A stretch of DNA of 64,000 nucleotides from NCBI GenBank assembly GCA_903813345.2, contig CAIIXF020000008.1, positions 14,494,822 to 14,558,821 of the forward strand, read 5' to 3'. The stretch's first letter is position 1. Each line of letters begins with the position of its first letter. The translations under genes and the position numbers were made by a program. Shown here in pieces: positions 1-12,185 of the stretch. The DNA comes from Owenia fusiformis (Eukaryota > Annelida > Polychaeta > Sabellida > Oweniidae). The notes under the pieces are model-generated. The model saw only the letters and a list, made by a program, of their open reading frames with translations. It was not told the DNA's origin and ran no database searches.

Positions 1-1019
1 TAACAGTATGCCTGCCATAAATAGGTGTCTTTGTATTATTGATAAAACAAAAAGTGGAAGGAAAGCCATCTTGTTACAAAGAAAACATCCGTAGCTAGGA
101 TTTGCCAAAAAATCCCAGGGGAGGTTCACTTTTGCGACGTTGGCCCAAAAATGGCCAAAATCACTTGAAAAGTACACAGAACAGTGAAAGCTGCATGATT
201 TTGAAAGAATTTTGGCCAGGGGTGTTCGAACTCCCCAAACCTCTACTGGCTATGGGCCTGAATTAAGAGACTCATAGTGAATATATGAATCTATATTCCA
301 GGTTAATGCTGAATCTACTGATGAGACAGAGCACAATGTCCCCCATTCAACTACTGACCTGTAACCACATAGACCACAGCATTGTCCCTCGGAATATGAT
401 GTGATATCTTAGAATGGACTCAGATGTTGGTCAATCATATCTGTAAAAGTATATACAGTACAGTAAAAATTTGTTTGTGGTGCAGCTTTCACATAAGTAT
501 CTGGTCTCCTTGATCTTTTCATCTGGAGAGCACTAGCCAAATTTCTATTGCAGCATACGAATACTGTATTTCAAGGGATTGTAGAGGAGCTGTTCTAACA
601 TTTGACCATCATAAAATAAAAAGTACATTTATAGATAATTCTAAGAAAAACAATAAGTCTTTATTGCTGCGTAACAGACTCTAAGCTTTCAAATGATGTA
701 TGAACCATGACTGGGAGTCTTTTTGATCTATTTACTTGGAGAGCTCAACTGAAAATTATACACATGTACATGATTCAATCTGATATTTATTGAGCTGCTA
801 ATTCACATACCTTGTTCCAATATAACACCAATGCCATTTTTATTTTACTCAGCAAATATAAAGGCATTAAGGTTAGCCAAATTGATCTTTATTTTTTCGA
901 TATGATATTTCTTGATGAATGCATGTATTCAATTTTCACATTTTGAAGTAGGAGTACAAGCTGAACATATACACATGTATTGTAGTTATCCATTGCTTGG
1001 TAAAGAATGTTGAAAATAG
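1..1019. other. 5' flank of the PIN-like/CXC ORF, no gene seen
   Basis: I see no coding region here. The sequence is AT-rich and has stops in all frames. The frame of the following ORF is closed by a TAG at 1017-1019. This stretch may be an intron or 5' flank of that gene, because the ORF has no convincing N terminus. Confidence 0.4.
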
Positions 1020-4000
1020 AATAATAATCTTAGAAAACATACAATAACATGCATTCAAACTTTTGTTGGAGTATTGGTATTGGCCAAAGTTTCCATCAGA
1101 ACAATGATAGAGAAACCAAACTATAATTCACTGTCATCTGATATAGGGTGGATACTGCTACGCATGGGGTGCAGAGGAGCTTTGCCTATGATAAATACTA
1201 TTCATGAAGCTCAAATTATCCCTTTGTGGACTGGATACAATCACATGGTTGCAGCAAAGGAACAAACTATCACTGCAACTGCTTATCCACCAATCATAGA
1301 TGCCCCTCCTTCCAATATTGGAACGGTTTTTACGACTATGACAAAAAGCAAGGAAATGATGAATCATCTTGGGCAGCCGTATACTATACAAACATTTGAT
1401 CAACAGTTGTATAAGTTAGCCTTACAGGTTAAGTGGGATAAAACAGAGTTTGAAAACAGCATTATTAGACTAGGTGGCTTTCACATGATGTGTTGTTTTA
1501 TCTCTTGCATTGGAAAGATATGGGGTGACTCTGGGCTCAGGGATATCCTTGTCGAATCTGGAGTTTACGCAGCAAATACTGTAGATCAAATGCTACAGGG
1601 AAAGCAGTTTAAGAGGGCTTTACGAGGGATAGTACTGACATATGAAGCAGTGATGCAAACATTTCTTCTATCTTTCATTAAATGGTGTGAGGAAAATGAT
1701 AATGTATCTGAAATCTGGACTCATATTGATGATTGTGTCAATGCACATACAGAGGGTGGTGAGGCGATGAAAACCTCCAGAGAAGAATTTGAGAAAAGGA
1801 TTAAAGATAAACTGCTTCCACAACTGAATGAATACAAAGAATGGGGCTGCAACCAATCACCAACATTTTCTTTTTGGATAATGTTCCTAGAAGCTTGTGA
1901 AACCTTTCTTGAAAACCTAAGAGCGGAAAGAGGTGGTGATTGGGATATGCATCTGACAAGTGTGGCTAGGATGTTACCATACTTTTTTGGAGCAAACAAG
2001 ACAAATTATGCCAGGTGGTCTCCAATCTACATCCTTGATATGATGAACCTACCAGAAGCTGTTCAAAGTGCATTTGAAGAAGGAAAATTTTCCATCCGCA
2101 AAACAAGTCATGGGTTTAATGGAATTTGGTCAGATATGGGGACAGAAACCACTGTAATTAAAGATGCAAAGGGAGATGGGGGCATAGTTGGTCTCACAAG
2201 CAAACCACAAACAATGATCAGATGGAGCCTAACTAGGCATATATTCAGCAGGATATCATCTACTTTTAAAGATAGATGCAGTGAATCTTCAAATGAGCAC
2301 ATACATCATCCACAAGAGTGCCATTCTAATTTGATGCGTGACGAAGATGATGTCAAGCTAATCCAAGATCATATAGAGAACAGAATGACTAATCCATTTG
2401 ATGTACATAGTCATCCTAATGCTCTCCTTAACATATCAACGGGTGTTCATGCAAGTGAAGATGTACAACGTTCACTCTTATCTGTTATCAAATCTGGTTC
2501 GATGAAAATGTATCAGTTTGTATCCTCAGCTCTTGAGGAACAATCAACCAATTTCTACCAGACGATAAAACAAAACAAACTTGTAACATTTTGTGACATG
2601 CACCCAAAATCCAAGGTTAAAACAAGGACAGAGACTGTGGCTGTTGCAATAGGTGCTGAAACCATCTTCCAAAGAGCATTAACAATTTGTGACAAAAGAC
2701 CTCATGTTAACATAGATACTATGCTAGAACATCCAATTACCATAACCCCTCCTGCAATATTCCATGATGATGGAAGCATGAGGAAGAATGTCAAGTCAGA
2801 CCTTGTCAAGGTTTTGCAAGTCAATCAAACGACTATTTTCCCTTCCTCTGATCCAGATAACACATCATACATAATAGATGGAATGTGTGTTATGCAGGCC
2901 ATACAGGGAGACAAATTCAACAACTTTGATCAGATTGGGCAACACTTCCTTAATAAAATCATATGCTGGCTCAGACTAGCTAGCACTGTGATACTGGTGT
3001 TTGATAGGTATGATAAGGCTGACTCTCCAAAGGCTGAAGAGAGAAAAAGGAGAAAAATGGCTGGGCATGAAAAGATATATCAGGTTAAATCAGAGAGAAT
3101 GGTACCAGACTGGAGAAAATTTCTAAACGTTGATGACAACAAGGCCTGTATTGTGGACTTCATCACAAAATATGTTATGACCACTATACAAAAGCATTTG
3201 ATTGGGTCACAAAAACTTTACATAGCAGGAGGACTCAAAGAAGAAGGTGAAACATGTGTGATGATTTCGAAACAACAGAAAAAGAGTATTGATGATCTAG
3301 CATCCTCACACGAAGAAGCTGACACACGAGTAATATTTCACCTCATGAAACTCGACGAAGAGGCAGACCCAGGAAACCATGAAGTAGTCATTAAATCTCT
3401 AGATACTGATGTTCTTGTTCTCGCAGTTTACTATTTCAAAAAACTGATCAACACACAAAAGATATGGATTGAAACTGGGAAAGCCACTGGGACAACTAAC
3501 AACCACAGATTTATTCCTATTCACTGTATTGTTGACCAAAGGGGGCACATGTTCTGTAGTCTACTACCAATGTTGCATGCCATGTCAGGATGTGACATTA
3601 CATCATCTTTCTATGGTCATGGCAAAAAGGCTTTTGTAAAAACTATTGAAAAGGTAGGATGTGATGGCTTCGATGGGATGAAGACTCTTGAAAAGGAAAA
3701 CTTCATCGATGACGCAAGAAAAATAGTGGGGAATATGTATGATCCCAAACAACACAATCCATTAAAACTAGACAATCTAGGAAAACTACGCGCTCATCTG
3801 TTGAAAACCTCAGTAAAATACAAATCCCTACTCAAATTACCACCAAGTGAACCTGCATTTCGTCAACATGCACTGAGAGCCTTGTGGCAGAGTTTGCAAT
3901 GGACACAATCACACAAATCATATCCTGAACTTCCAGAAAGAATAGGGCATGGGTGGTCATTTGTGGAAGGGGATATTGTAACTACAAAGTTTGAAGGCCC

Positions 4001-4148
4001 CTCAGCTTCAGAAGTCATTGAAGGATTTCTTTGCTCTTGCAAAGGGAAGGCCATATGCCTTAAAAATTGTGAATGTGCATCTAGTGGATGCACAATTCTA
4101 TGCCCATGCCTCGGAGAAGCAGCTATTTGTAAAAATGTATATTCTTAA
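1020..4148 (+). CDS. Large intronless ORF: uncharacterised N-terminal region, PIN/FEN1-like nuclease region, C-terminal CXC-type cysteine tail
   Basis: The frame is open from 1020. The first ATG is at 1104, and 1074 is only a TTG, so residues here are numbered from 1074 (1024 codons). The N terminus is probably missing or spliced on from an upstream exon. Residues 1-560 match no domain I can name. Residues 600-880 carry in order IDGM (D602), VFDRYD followed by a basic run (D644), SHEEADTR (E747, E748, D750), SLDTDVLVL (D777, D779) and SGCDITSSF then GHGKKA (D841). That is the order and spacing style of the acidic metal-binding positions and hairpin glycines of FEN1/XPG-type PIN nucleases. Residues 987-1019 are cysteine-rich (CSCKGKAICLKNCEC) like tesmin/TSO1 CXC DNA-binding repeats. 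Related ORFs are, to my knowledge, multicopy in marine invertebrates, so origin from a mobile element is plausible. Nuclease activity is inferred. Confidence 0.8.
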   Translation, partial: NNNLRKHTITCIQTFVGVLVLAKVSIRTMIEKPNYNSLSSDIGWILLRMGCRGALPMINTIHEAQIIPLWTGYNHMVAAKEQTITATAYPPIIDAPPSNIGTVFTTMTKSKEMMNHLGQPYTIQTFDQQLYKLALQVKWDKTEFENSIIRLGGFHMMCCFISCIGKIWGDSGLRDILVESGVYAANTVDQMLQGKQFKRALRGIVLTYEAVMQTFLLSFIKWCEENDNVSEIWTHIDDCVNAHTEGGEAMKTSREEFEKRIKDKLLPQLNEYKEWGCNQSPTFSFWIMFLEACETFLENLRAERGGDWDMHLTSVARMLPYFFGANKTNYARWSPIYILDMMNLPEAVQSAFEEGKFSIRKTSHGFNGIWSDMGTETTVIKDAKGDGGIVGLTSKPQTMIRWSLTRHIFSRISSTFKDRCSESSNEHIHHPQECHSNLMRDEDDVKLIQDHIENRMTNPFDVHSHPNALLNISTGVHASEDVQRSLLSVIKSGSMKMYQFVSSALEEQSTNFYQTIKQNKLVTFCDMHPKSKVKTRTETVAVAIGAETIFQRALTICDKRPHVNIDTMLEHPITITPPAIFHDDGSMRKNVKSDLVKVLQVNQTTIFPSSDPDNTSYIIDGMCVMQAIQGDKFNNFDQIGQHFLNKIICWLRLASTVILVFDRYDKADSPKAEERKRRKMAGHEKIYQVKSERMVPDWRKFLNVDDNKACIVDFITKYVMTTIQKHLIGSQKLYIAGGLKEEGETCVMISKQQKKSIDDLASSHEEADTRVIFHLMKLDEEADPGNHEVVIKSLDTDVLVLAVYYFKKLINTQKIWIETGKATGTTNNHRFIPIHCIVDQRGHMFCSLLPMLHAMSGCDITSSFYGHGKKAFVKTIEKVGCDGFDGMKTLEKENFIDDARKIVGNMYDPKQHNPLKLDNLGKLRAHLLKTSVKYKSLLKLPPSEPAFRQHALRALWQSLQWTQSHKSYPELPERIGHGWSFVEGDIVTTKFEGPSASEVIEGFLCSCKGKAICLKNCECASSGCTILCPCLGEAAICKNVYS

Positions 4149-4223
4149 ATTCAGAGATGAAATATTTATTTGGACACTGGTCAAATACTGAGTGCCTACA
4201 AGATCTGTCTATGATAGAAAATT

Positions 4224-6757
4224 TGCCAATGCCTGAAGATATAACTGCTACCAGCTTTACCTATGAATTCAGTGCCAATGCCTGAAGACATAACTGCCAC
4301 CATCTTACCTATGAATTCAGTGCCAATGCCTGAAGACATAACCGCTACCTTTTCTTCTTGTGAATTCAGTGCCAATGCCTGAAGACATAACTGCTACCAG
4401 CTTTACTTATGAGTTCAGTGCCAATGCCTGAAGACATAACCGCTACCGTCTCTACTTGTGAATTCAGTGCCAATGCCTGAAGACATAAATGCCACCATAT
4501 TTACCTATGAATTCAGTGCCAATGCCTGAAGACATAACTGCTACCATCTCTACTTATGAATTCAGTGCCAATGCCTGAAGACATAACTGCCACCATCTTT
4601 ACCTATGAATTCAGTGCCAATGCCTGAAGACATAACCGCTACCGTCTCTACTTGTGAATTCAGTGCCAATGCCTGAAGACATAAATGCCACCATCTTTAC
4701 CTATGAATTCAGTGCCAATGCCTGAAGACATAACTGCTACCATCTCTACTTATGAATTCAGTGCCAATGCCTGAAGACATAACTGCCACCATCTTTACCT
4801 ATGAATTCAGTGCCATTGCCTGAAGACATAACTACTACCATCTTTACCTATGAATTCAGTGCCAATGCCTGAAGACATACATGCCACCTTCTTTACTGAT
4901 GAATTCAGTGCCAATGCCTGAAGACATAACTGACACCATCTTTCAATTTGAATTCAGTGCCAATCCCTGAAGACATAACTACTACCATGTTTAACTATGA
5001 ATTCAGTGCCAATGCCTGAAGACATAACTACTACCATGTTTACCTATGAATTCAGTGCCATTGCCTGAAAACATAACTACTACCATCTTACCTATGAATT
5101 CAGTGCCAATGCCTGAAGACATAACTGCCACCATCTTTACCTATGAATTCAGTGCCAATGCCTGAAGACATAACCGCTACCGTCTCTACTTGTGAATTCA
5201 GTGCCAATGCCTGAAGACATAAATGCCACCATCTTTACCTATGAATTCAGTGCCAATGCCTGAAGACATAACTGCTACCATCTCTACTTATGAATTCAGT
5301 GCCAATGCCTGAAGACATAACTGCCACCATCTTTACCTATAAATTCAGTGCCATTGCCTGAAGACATAACTACTACCATCTTTACCTATGAATTCAGTGC
5401 CAATGCCTGAAGACATACATGCCACCTTTTTTACTGATGAATTCAGTGCCAATGCCTGAAGACATAACTGACACCATCTTTCAATTTGAATTCAGTGCCA
5501 ATCCCTGAAGACATAACTACTACCATGTTTAACTATGAATTCAGTGCCAATGCCTGAAGACATAACTACTACCATGTTTACCTATGAATTCAGTGCCATT
5601 GCCTGAAAACATAACTACTACCATCTTACCTATGAATTCAGTGCCAATGCCTGAAGACATAACTGCCACCATCTTTACCTATGAATTCAGTGCCAATGCC
5701 TGATGACATAACCGCTACCGTCTCTACTTGTGAATTCAGTGCCAATGCCTGAAGACATAACTGCCACCATCTTTACCCATGTATTCAGTGCCATTGCCTG
5801 AAGACATAACTACTACCATCTTTACCTATGAATTCAGTGCCAATGCCTGGAGACATAAATGCCACCATCTTTACTTATGAATTCAGTGCCAATGCCTGAA
5901 GATATAACTGACACCATCTTTCAATTTGAATCCAGTGCCAATCCCTGAAGACATAACTACTACCATCTTTACCTATGAATTCAGTGCCAATGCCTGAAGA
6001 CATAACTGCCACCATCTTTACCTATGAATTCAGTGCCAATGCCTGAAGACATAACCGCTACCGTCTCTACTTGTGAATTCAGTGCCAATGCCTGAAGACA
6101 TTAATGCCACCATATTTACCTATGAATTCAGTGCCAATGCCTGAAGACATAACTGCTACCATCTCTACTTATGAATTCAGTGTCAATGCCTTAAGACATA
6201 ACTGCCACCATATTTACCTATGAATTCAGTGTGATTGCCTGAGAACATAACTACTACCATCTTACCTATGAATTCAGTGCCAATGCCTGAAGACATAACT
6301 GCCACCATCTTTACCTATGAATTCAGTGCCAATGCCTGATGACATAACTGCCACCATCTTTACCTATGATTTCAGTGCCAATGCCTGAAGACATAACTAC
6401 TACCATCTTTACCAATGAATTCAGTGCCAATGCCTGAAGATATAAATGCCACCATCTTTACTTATGAAATCAGTGCCAATGCCTGAAGATATAACTGATA
6501 CCATCTTTCAATTTGAATTCAGTGCCAATCCCCGAAGACATAACTACTACCATGTTTACCTATGAATTCAGTGCCAATGCCTGAAGACATAACTCCTACC
6601 ATCTTTACCTATGAATTCAGTGCCAATGCCTGAAGACATAACCGCTACCATCTTTACCTATGAATTCAGTGCCAATGCCTGAAGACATAACTACTACCAT
6701 CTTTACCTATGAATTCAGTGCCAATGCCTGAAGACATAACTGCTACCACCTTTACTT
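4224..6757. repeat. 49-bp tandem satellite, about 52 units, with 11-unit higher-order structure
   Basis: The unit reads GAATTCAGTGCCAATGCCTG followed by AAGACATAACTGCCACCATC and TTTACCTAT. It starts about 76 bases after the stop of the PIN-like ORF and decays near 6757-6790. Variant units recur together: the 'caatccctg' variant is at 4961 and 5499, and the 'ccgctaccgtctctacttg' variant is near 4630 and 5170. This gives a higher-order period of about 538-539 bases (11 units). Most units hold an EcoRI-type GAATTC. The period is not a multiple of three and stops occur in every frame, so the array is not coding. Confidence 0.95.
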
Positions 6758-7040
6758 AGCCTGAACACATAACCACACATAACTGAAGACATGACTGCCA
6801 AGTTGATGTAAAACAAAACATTATAGTGAAAGAAGAAGCAAAAATTCAGAAATATAATTGTTCAAGGGATAATATAGTTCTAGGATGATAAAACCTGATC
6901 AGGAAAACAATTTTAAATGACTTGAAAGAACAGATAACTTTTTCCGTGTTCACATGTTTGAAATCGGCCTGAACGATATAAGAGATAATAAATGATTATA
7001 TATACTCTATAGCAGGAACAATCTTTTTGTTATCTAATAT

Positions 7041-7056
7041 GGTTGCCATGGTAACC
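7041..7056. promoter_or_regulatory. Perfect palindrome GGTTGCCATGGTAACC, RFX X-box-like
   Basis: The 16-base perfect palindrome fits the consensus bound by RFX-family transcription factors (GTTGCC, short spacer, GGTAAC-type half-site). A near-copy, GGTTGCCATGGAAACG, is at 7599-7614. Binding is inferred from the motif alone and no gene start is recognised nearby. Confidence 0.35.
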
Positions 7057-7432
7057 GATATATCACTAACACACATATCTGCACAAGTTATCATTGAATG
7101 TATATAGGGTAAACTAGTAGCTTTCATTTAGTACAGTATTATTATACTTTTATAATAAAGATTAGATTTTGAAACTCCATTTCAAGTTCCCTGTTTCATT
7201 ATAAAGGTACATTTATCAGCACTTAGATTTTCAAATGAACAACTCCAGTAGACTACATTTATACTTTTCATAGTTATTATGCCTCATATTATATATCATA
7301 ATGGAGCTATGATGTTAAATATTTATACTTTAATAAGATATCGTAAGTTAACCTCAATGATTTAGTAAAATAATAGTTTATATTGTTTAAAGTATTAAAA
7401 ACCCATCCATTATTGAACAAAAAATTGGGTTA

Positions 7433-7614
7433 TGACGTCACAGTTGATATGCAAATGAGCTAATTTGCATAATTTTGAACCAATCATAAACTTTGTTCCT
7501 TAAGCTTTCATTTGGCGTTAATATCATCAAAAACGGATAAAAAATGACAGAGATATCTCTAATAATAGAAATAGTCCTCATTAACAGTGGTGAAATTCGG
7601 TTGCCATGGAAACG
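7433..7614. promoter_or_regulatory. Cluster: CRE, inverted octamer pair, CCAAT, X-box-like motif
   Basis: Within 180 bases there is TGACGTCA (7433-7440, a CRE-type palindrome), ATGCAAAT (7449-7456) facing ATTTGCAT (7463-7470, inverted POU octamers), CCAAT (7480-7484) and GGTTGCCATGGAAACG (7599-7614, X-box-like). Each motif is short, but the density in otherwise plain AT-rich DNA suggests an enhancer or promoter, or the internal sequence of an unrecognised repeat. Confidence 0.3.
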
Positions 7615-8407
7615 GGCGTCTGAAACATCATTGTCCCTCATTATGATTTAAAATATATATTTTTTCACTGAAGGCATATATAAACGAAGAGATTAAGGTA
7701 TGACACGTCCTTATATACTCTGAACTATTAATCTCCTCAAAATCTCATTTTCACTCCTCGTCTATATATAGATACATGTACTTTCCATGCTTTTAAAATG
7801 TCTAATAATGAGTAATTGTAAATTTGTAATTATTTTCCTTAGCCCTCAAATTAACAAAAAAACTACATGTATACTGTGCAGGTATGTAATGTTCAGGATT
7901 GCAATGTTTAGCATTTAACAAGTTTGCCTCAATTTAAGTTTGTGTCTATTAAAATTGGTTTTTATGCAACAAGACCTTTTAATTAAATGTTAGTATGACT
8001 TGCTACAACCTCGCATTGCCATTCTCTAATTGATCTTCATAGCATGTTAGCATTTAACAAGTTTGCTTCCATTGATTTTATATCTATTAGAATTGGTTGT
8101 ATTGCAAGAATACCCTTTAACTGATAGTATTAGAAATATTGAGGTATCGGAGTATTTTAGGAATTGATATAATGTATGAGTGTGAGATGGATTTGTTGAT
8201 ATCTTTACATAAATTCTCTCCACCACTGCCTCTACTGCATCTACCTCCAGGGTGAAAGATAAAAAAGAGTATCTTGTGTAAATGCAACTTTGTTAACTGA
8301 GTCAAATAGTAAATTGGATTGGATTAAATCAAGTCAATTTCTGCATTAAGTAGTATTAGAATGCTGAAGTTGTGAAAGTGCCAATAAAGAATAACCAATG
8401 CAGACAC

Positions 8408-10330
8408 AATACTATTCATTCAGTAGTTAATTCAGCACAATGATATACATTTAACATATTCATCACAATGATAAAGTAGATTCAGCACATGATGTAATGC
8501 ATTTAACATATTCATCACAATGATAGATTCAGCACATGATGTAATACATTTTACACATTCATCTCAATTATAAAGTAGATTCAGCACATTGATGAAATAT
8601 TCAAATACATTTAGCACATTCATCACACTGATAAATTAGATTCAGCACATTGATGTAATACATTTAGCACATTCATCACAATGATAAAGTAGATTCAGCA
8701 CATTGATATAATACATTTAGCACATTTATCACAATGATAAAGTAGATTCAGCACATTGATATTATACATTTAGCACATTCATCACAATGATAAGGTAGAT
8801 TCAGCACAATGATATAATACATTTAGCACATTCATCACAATGATAAAGTAGTTTCAGCACAATGATATAATACATTTAGCACATTCATCACAATGATAAA
8901 GTAGATTCAGCACATTGATATAATACATTTAGCACATTCATCACAATGATAAGGTAGATTCAGCACAATGATATAATACATTTAGCACATTCATCACAAT
9001 GATAAAGGAGTTTCAGCACAATGATATAATACATTTAGCACATTCATCACAATGATAAAGTAGATTCAGCACATTGATATAATACATTTAGCACATTCAT
9101 CACAATGATAAGGTAGATTCAGCACAATGATATAATACATTTAGCACATTCATCACAATGATAAAGTAGTTTCAGCACAATGATATAATACATTTAGCAC
9201 ATTCATCACAATGATAAAGTAGTTTCAGCACAATGATATAATACATTTAGCACATTCATCACAACAATAAAGTAGATTCAGCACATTGATATAAAGCATT
9301 AAGCACATTCATCACATTGATAAAGTAGATTCAGCACATTGATAAAATACATTTAGCACATTCATCACAATGATAAAGTAGATTCAGCACAATGATATAA
9401 TACATTTGGCATACATACATCATACATCACATTGATAAAGTAGATTTAGCACATTGATAAAATTCATTTAGAACATTCATCACCATGATAAAGTAGATTC
9501 AGCACAATGATATAATACATTTGGCATACATACATCATACATCACATTGATAAAGTAGATTCAGCACATTGATAAAATACATTTAGCACATTCATCACAA
9601 TGATAAAGTAGATTCAGCACATTGATAATATACATTTAGCACATTCATCACAATGATAAGGTAGATTCAGCACAATGATATAATACATTTAGCACATTCA
9701 TCACAATGATAAAGAAGATTCAGCACAATGATATAATACATTAAGCACATTCATAACAATGATAAAGTAGATTCAGCACAATGATATAATACATTTAGCA
9801 CATTCATCAAAATGATAAAGTAGGTTCAGCACATTGATATAATACATTTAGCACATTCATAACAATGATAAAGTAGATTCAGCACAATGATATAACACAT
9901 TTAGCACATCCATCACAATGATAAAGAAGATTCAGCACATTGATATAATACATTTAGCGCATTCATCACAATGATAATGTAGATTCAGCACAATGATATA
10001 ACACATTTAGCATATTCAGCACACTGATATAGTACATCCATCACAATGATAATGTACATTCAGCACAGTGATACATGACATTCAGCGTAATGAGAGTATA
10101 ATACATTTAGCACGGTGATAAATGATACTGATGGGATATTCAGCACAATGATATCGTACCTTTAGCATGGTATAATAGATTCAGCACACTGATAAGGGAG
10201 ATTCAACACAATGATATCTTGAATACCTTCAGCAAAGTGGTAAATGATACAGATAAGACATTCAGCACAATTATATAATAAATTTAGCATAATGATAAGG
10301 TAGATTCAGCATACATTCAGTTTTGTGAAA
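8408..10330. repeat. 53-bp tandem satellite, about 36 units
   Basis: The unit is ACATTTAGCACATTCATCAC followed by AATGATAAAGTAGATTCAGC and ACATTGATATAAT. The period measured between successive TAGATTCAG anchors (8902, 8955) is 53 bases. The unit itself contains two related halves ('atttagcacattcatcacaatgata' and 'attcagcacaatgata'), so it probably arose from a half-size repeat. The edges at 8408-8600 and after 10010 are degenerate, and the centre is homogeneous. It is not coding and is unrelated to the 49-bp array. Confidence 0.95.
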
Positions 10331-10936
10331 CAGGACATTAAACCCGATGAAATGGGACATGAAATAGAAAATACAGCACAATCTTAAAGGAGTAATAGCA
10401 TTGAGCACAATTATACAGGACATTCAGCATAAGAATACAGTGCTGACAGATATGATTATGCTACTAGTACATGTACTTGTATCCATATCAAGGCACATAC
10501 AAGCACATGCTTGGATATAGAAATGAGATTTGGCCACATTTCATTTTAAACTGTTTACCAATATAAATAAAGGGGGCAAGTATCATATTTAGAGATTTAT
10601 AGCATATACTTGAAATATTTGTGATTCGAGATTGTGAGAAAGTAAACCACAAAAGGACTGACTTGCACTTTAGCCATATAGCATGCACTACTCTTGGTAA
10701 TATACATGTGTAATCATTGACTGAAGTACAAAAGGCATATCTGTGTTACAATATGGGTGAACTATTATTGGAAAAAATCAGATTATCTAAATAATCTGTT
10801 TATTTTAAATATTCATGTCATGGAAAATCATGTGTAAAGTAATAAAGTAGGAGCATTTGTCCAAAGGCAATAAACATAGGAATATATACCAGTATACTCA
10901 AAAGTAATTTTAAAATAAAGGATATTTAACATTGCA
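10331..10936. other. 5' flank of the first K2P channel gene
   Basis: The last 50-60 bases before the ATG at 10937 are an A/T-rich leader ending in 'gatatttaacattgca'. No TATA box or start site can be fixed. The rest shows no gene. Confidence 0.3.
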
Positions 10937-11576
10937 ATGGAGTGTAGAACTATAGCAGTTATGATTGTGGGATTGTGGATATACCTAGTGTTGGGAGGGG
11001 TAGTATTTCACTTTCTAGAACAACCAAATGAAAGTGAAACGAGGGAGATAACAAAGACAACTCGTTTTGAGTTTCTAAGTAAGTTTTTCAAAGGAGATTT
11101 AGAACATTTTAACCCCTTTGGATTTTGCTTCTAAGTGTATAGATATTAGCCATGTATTGTTTCCAATATTGCATATCAGGGTATGATTTTATTTAGTAGG
11201 CATTTCAATGCAAGTCATTGCATCTTCATCCACTCAATCGTTAATATCAGTGTGAACAAGAACTGAACAAGAAATGCATAGAAACGAGATAAAAATTCAG
11301 ATAAATATACTAATATAGTAGTAGATACACATTCTAATGTTCATAATATGCTTCTGTAATGAGTGAAATTAATATACCTCTAACTGTAATTGTTTTCAGA
11401 GAACTTTTCCTGTGTGTCAAATGAGCAGTTTGAGCTCCTGATAAAGACCGTAATCAAGGCATATGGCCAGGGTATTATAGCCACAAATACTACAGATTCT
11501 GCATCTAACTGGGACATTCCTGCTTCTATCTTCTTCTCCACAACAATTGTCACCACCGTAGGTAAGTCACCTGTAT

Positions 11577-11615
11577 TGTTTGTTTGTTTGTTTGTTTGTT
11601 GTTTGTTTGTTTGCT
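11577..11615. repeat. (GTTT)n microsatellite just after the exon 2 donor of copy A
   Basis: A run of GTTT units begins about 15 bases inside the intron. The same repeat is at the same place in copy B (21981-22003), so it predates the gene duplication. Confidence 0.85.
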
Positions 11616-11755
11616 TGTTGAGGCAGTTGCAATATAACACAATCCCTACCGTGTAATATCAAGCTCTTTCATTTTAATTAAAGCTGTACACTTTGCCCAA
11701 AAGTGGGATACAAGTATAATAAAGCTCATAATAATAATAATATCTGGACATTAAG

Positions 11756-12185
11756 GGCAATTCGAACATGACTGTATTCACGCCTTCTATAAACTGTAAA
11801 CAAAGTCAATGCTTCAGCTGGGTTATATTCGAGATCAATAACCCAGTTAATACGTGTAATGTGTGACGTCATAACGATGGGTCGTAGTAATGGCGGACCA
11901 TGATGAATATTCGAAACAATTTGGTGAGTTTTCATGTTCGAATCGTAATATAGACCTCAGAGCAGGGTTACTAGTTTCGAATAACACCCCGCTGGTCTCG
12001 GCACAAAAGCTTTCGAACCCCTCACTCCCTTCGGTCGTTCGGGGTACAGAAAACGTTTGTGCCGAGACCAGCGGGGTGTTATTCGAAACTAGAAACCCTG
12101 CTCTTTGGTTTATATTTCTTAATTCGAGCATGACTATATTAACGCCTTCTATAAACTGTCAACAAAGTCAATATTTCACCCAGTA
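11756..12185. mobile_element. Hairpin element, copy 1 of 3 (with partial tandem second start)
   Basis: Arms 11960-12007 and 12056-12103 form an inverted repeat of 48 bases with one mismatch, enclosing a loop with CCCTTCGGTCGTTCGGGG. The left flank starts 'ttcgaacatgactgtattca', and a related sequence restarts at 12122. Copies at 41355-41545 and 62090-62450 share the flanks and loop but have different stem sequences. It lies in intron 2 of channel copy A. Confidence 0.75.

Larger units (their letters stand above)
6758..8407. other. Gene-free AT-rich spacer between two satellites
   Basis: No coding region is supported. The only structured part is the motif cluster at 7433-7614 and a separate palindrome at 7041-7056, listed on their own. 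An isolated AATAAA at 7154-7159 is too far from the PIN-like ORF to assign with confidence. Confidence 0.4.

Noticed and set aside
4224-10330. Regular direct repeats resembling CRISPR arrays
   Set aside because: The units are contiguous with no unique spacers and the genome is eukaryotic. They are satellites.
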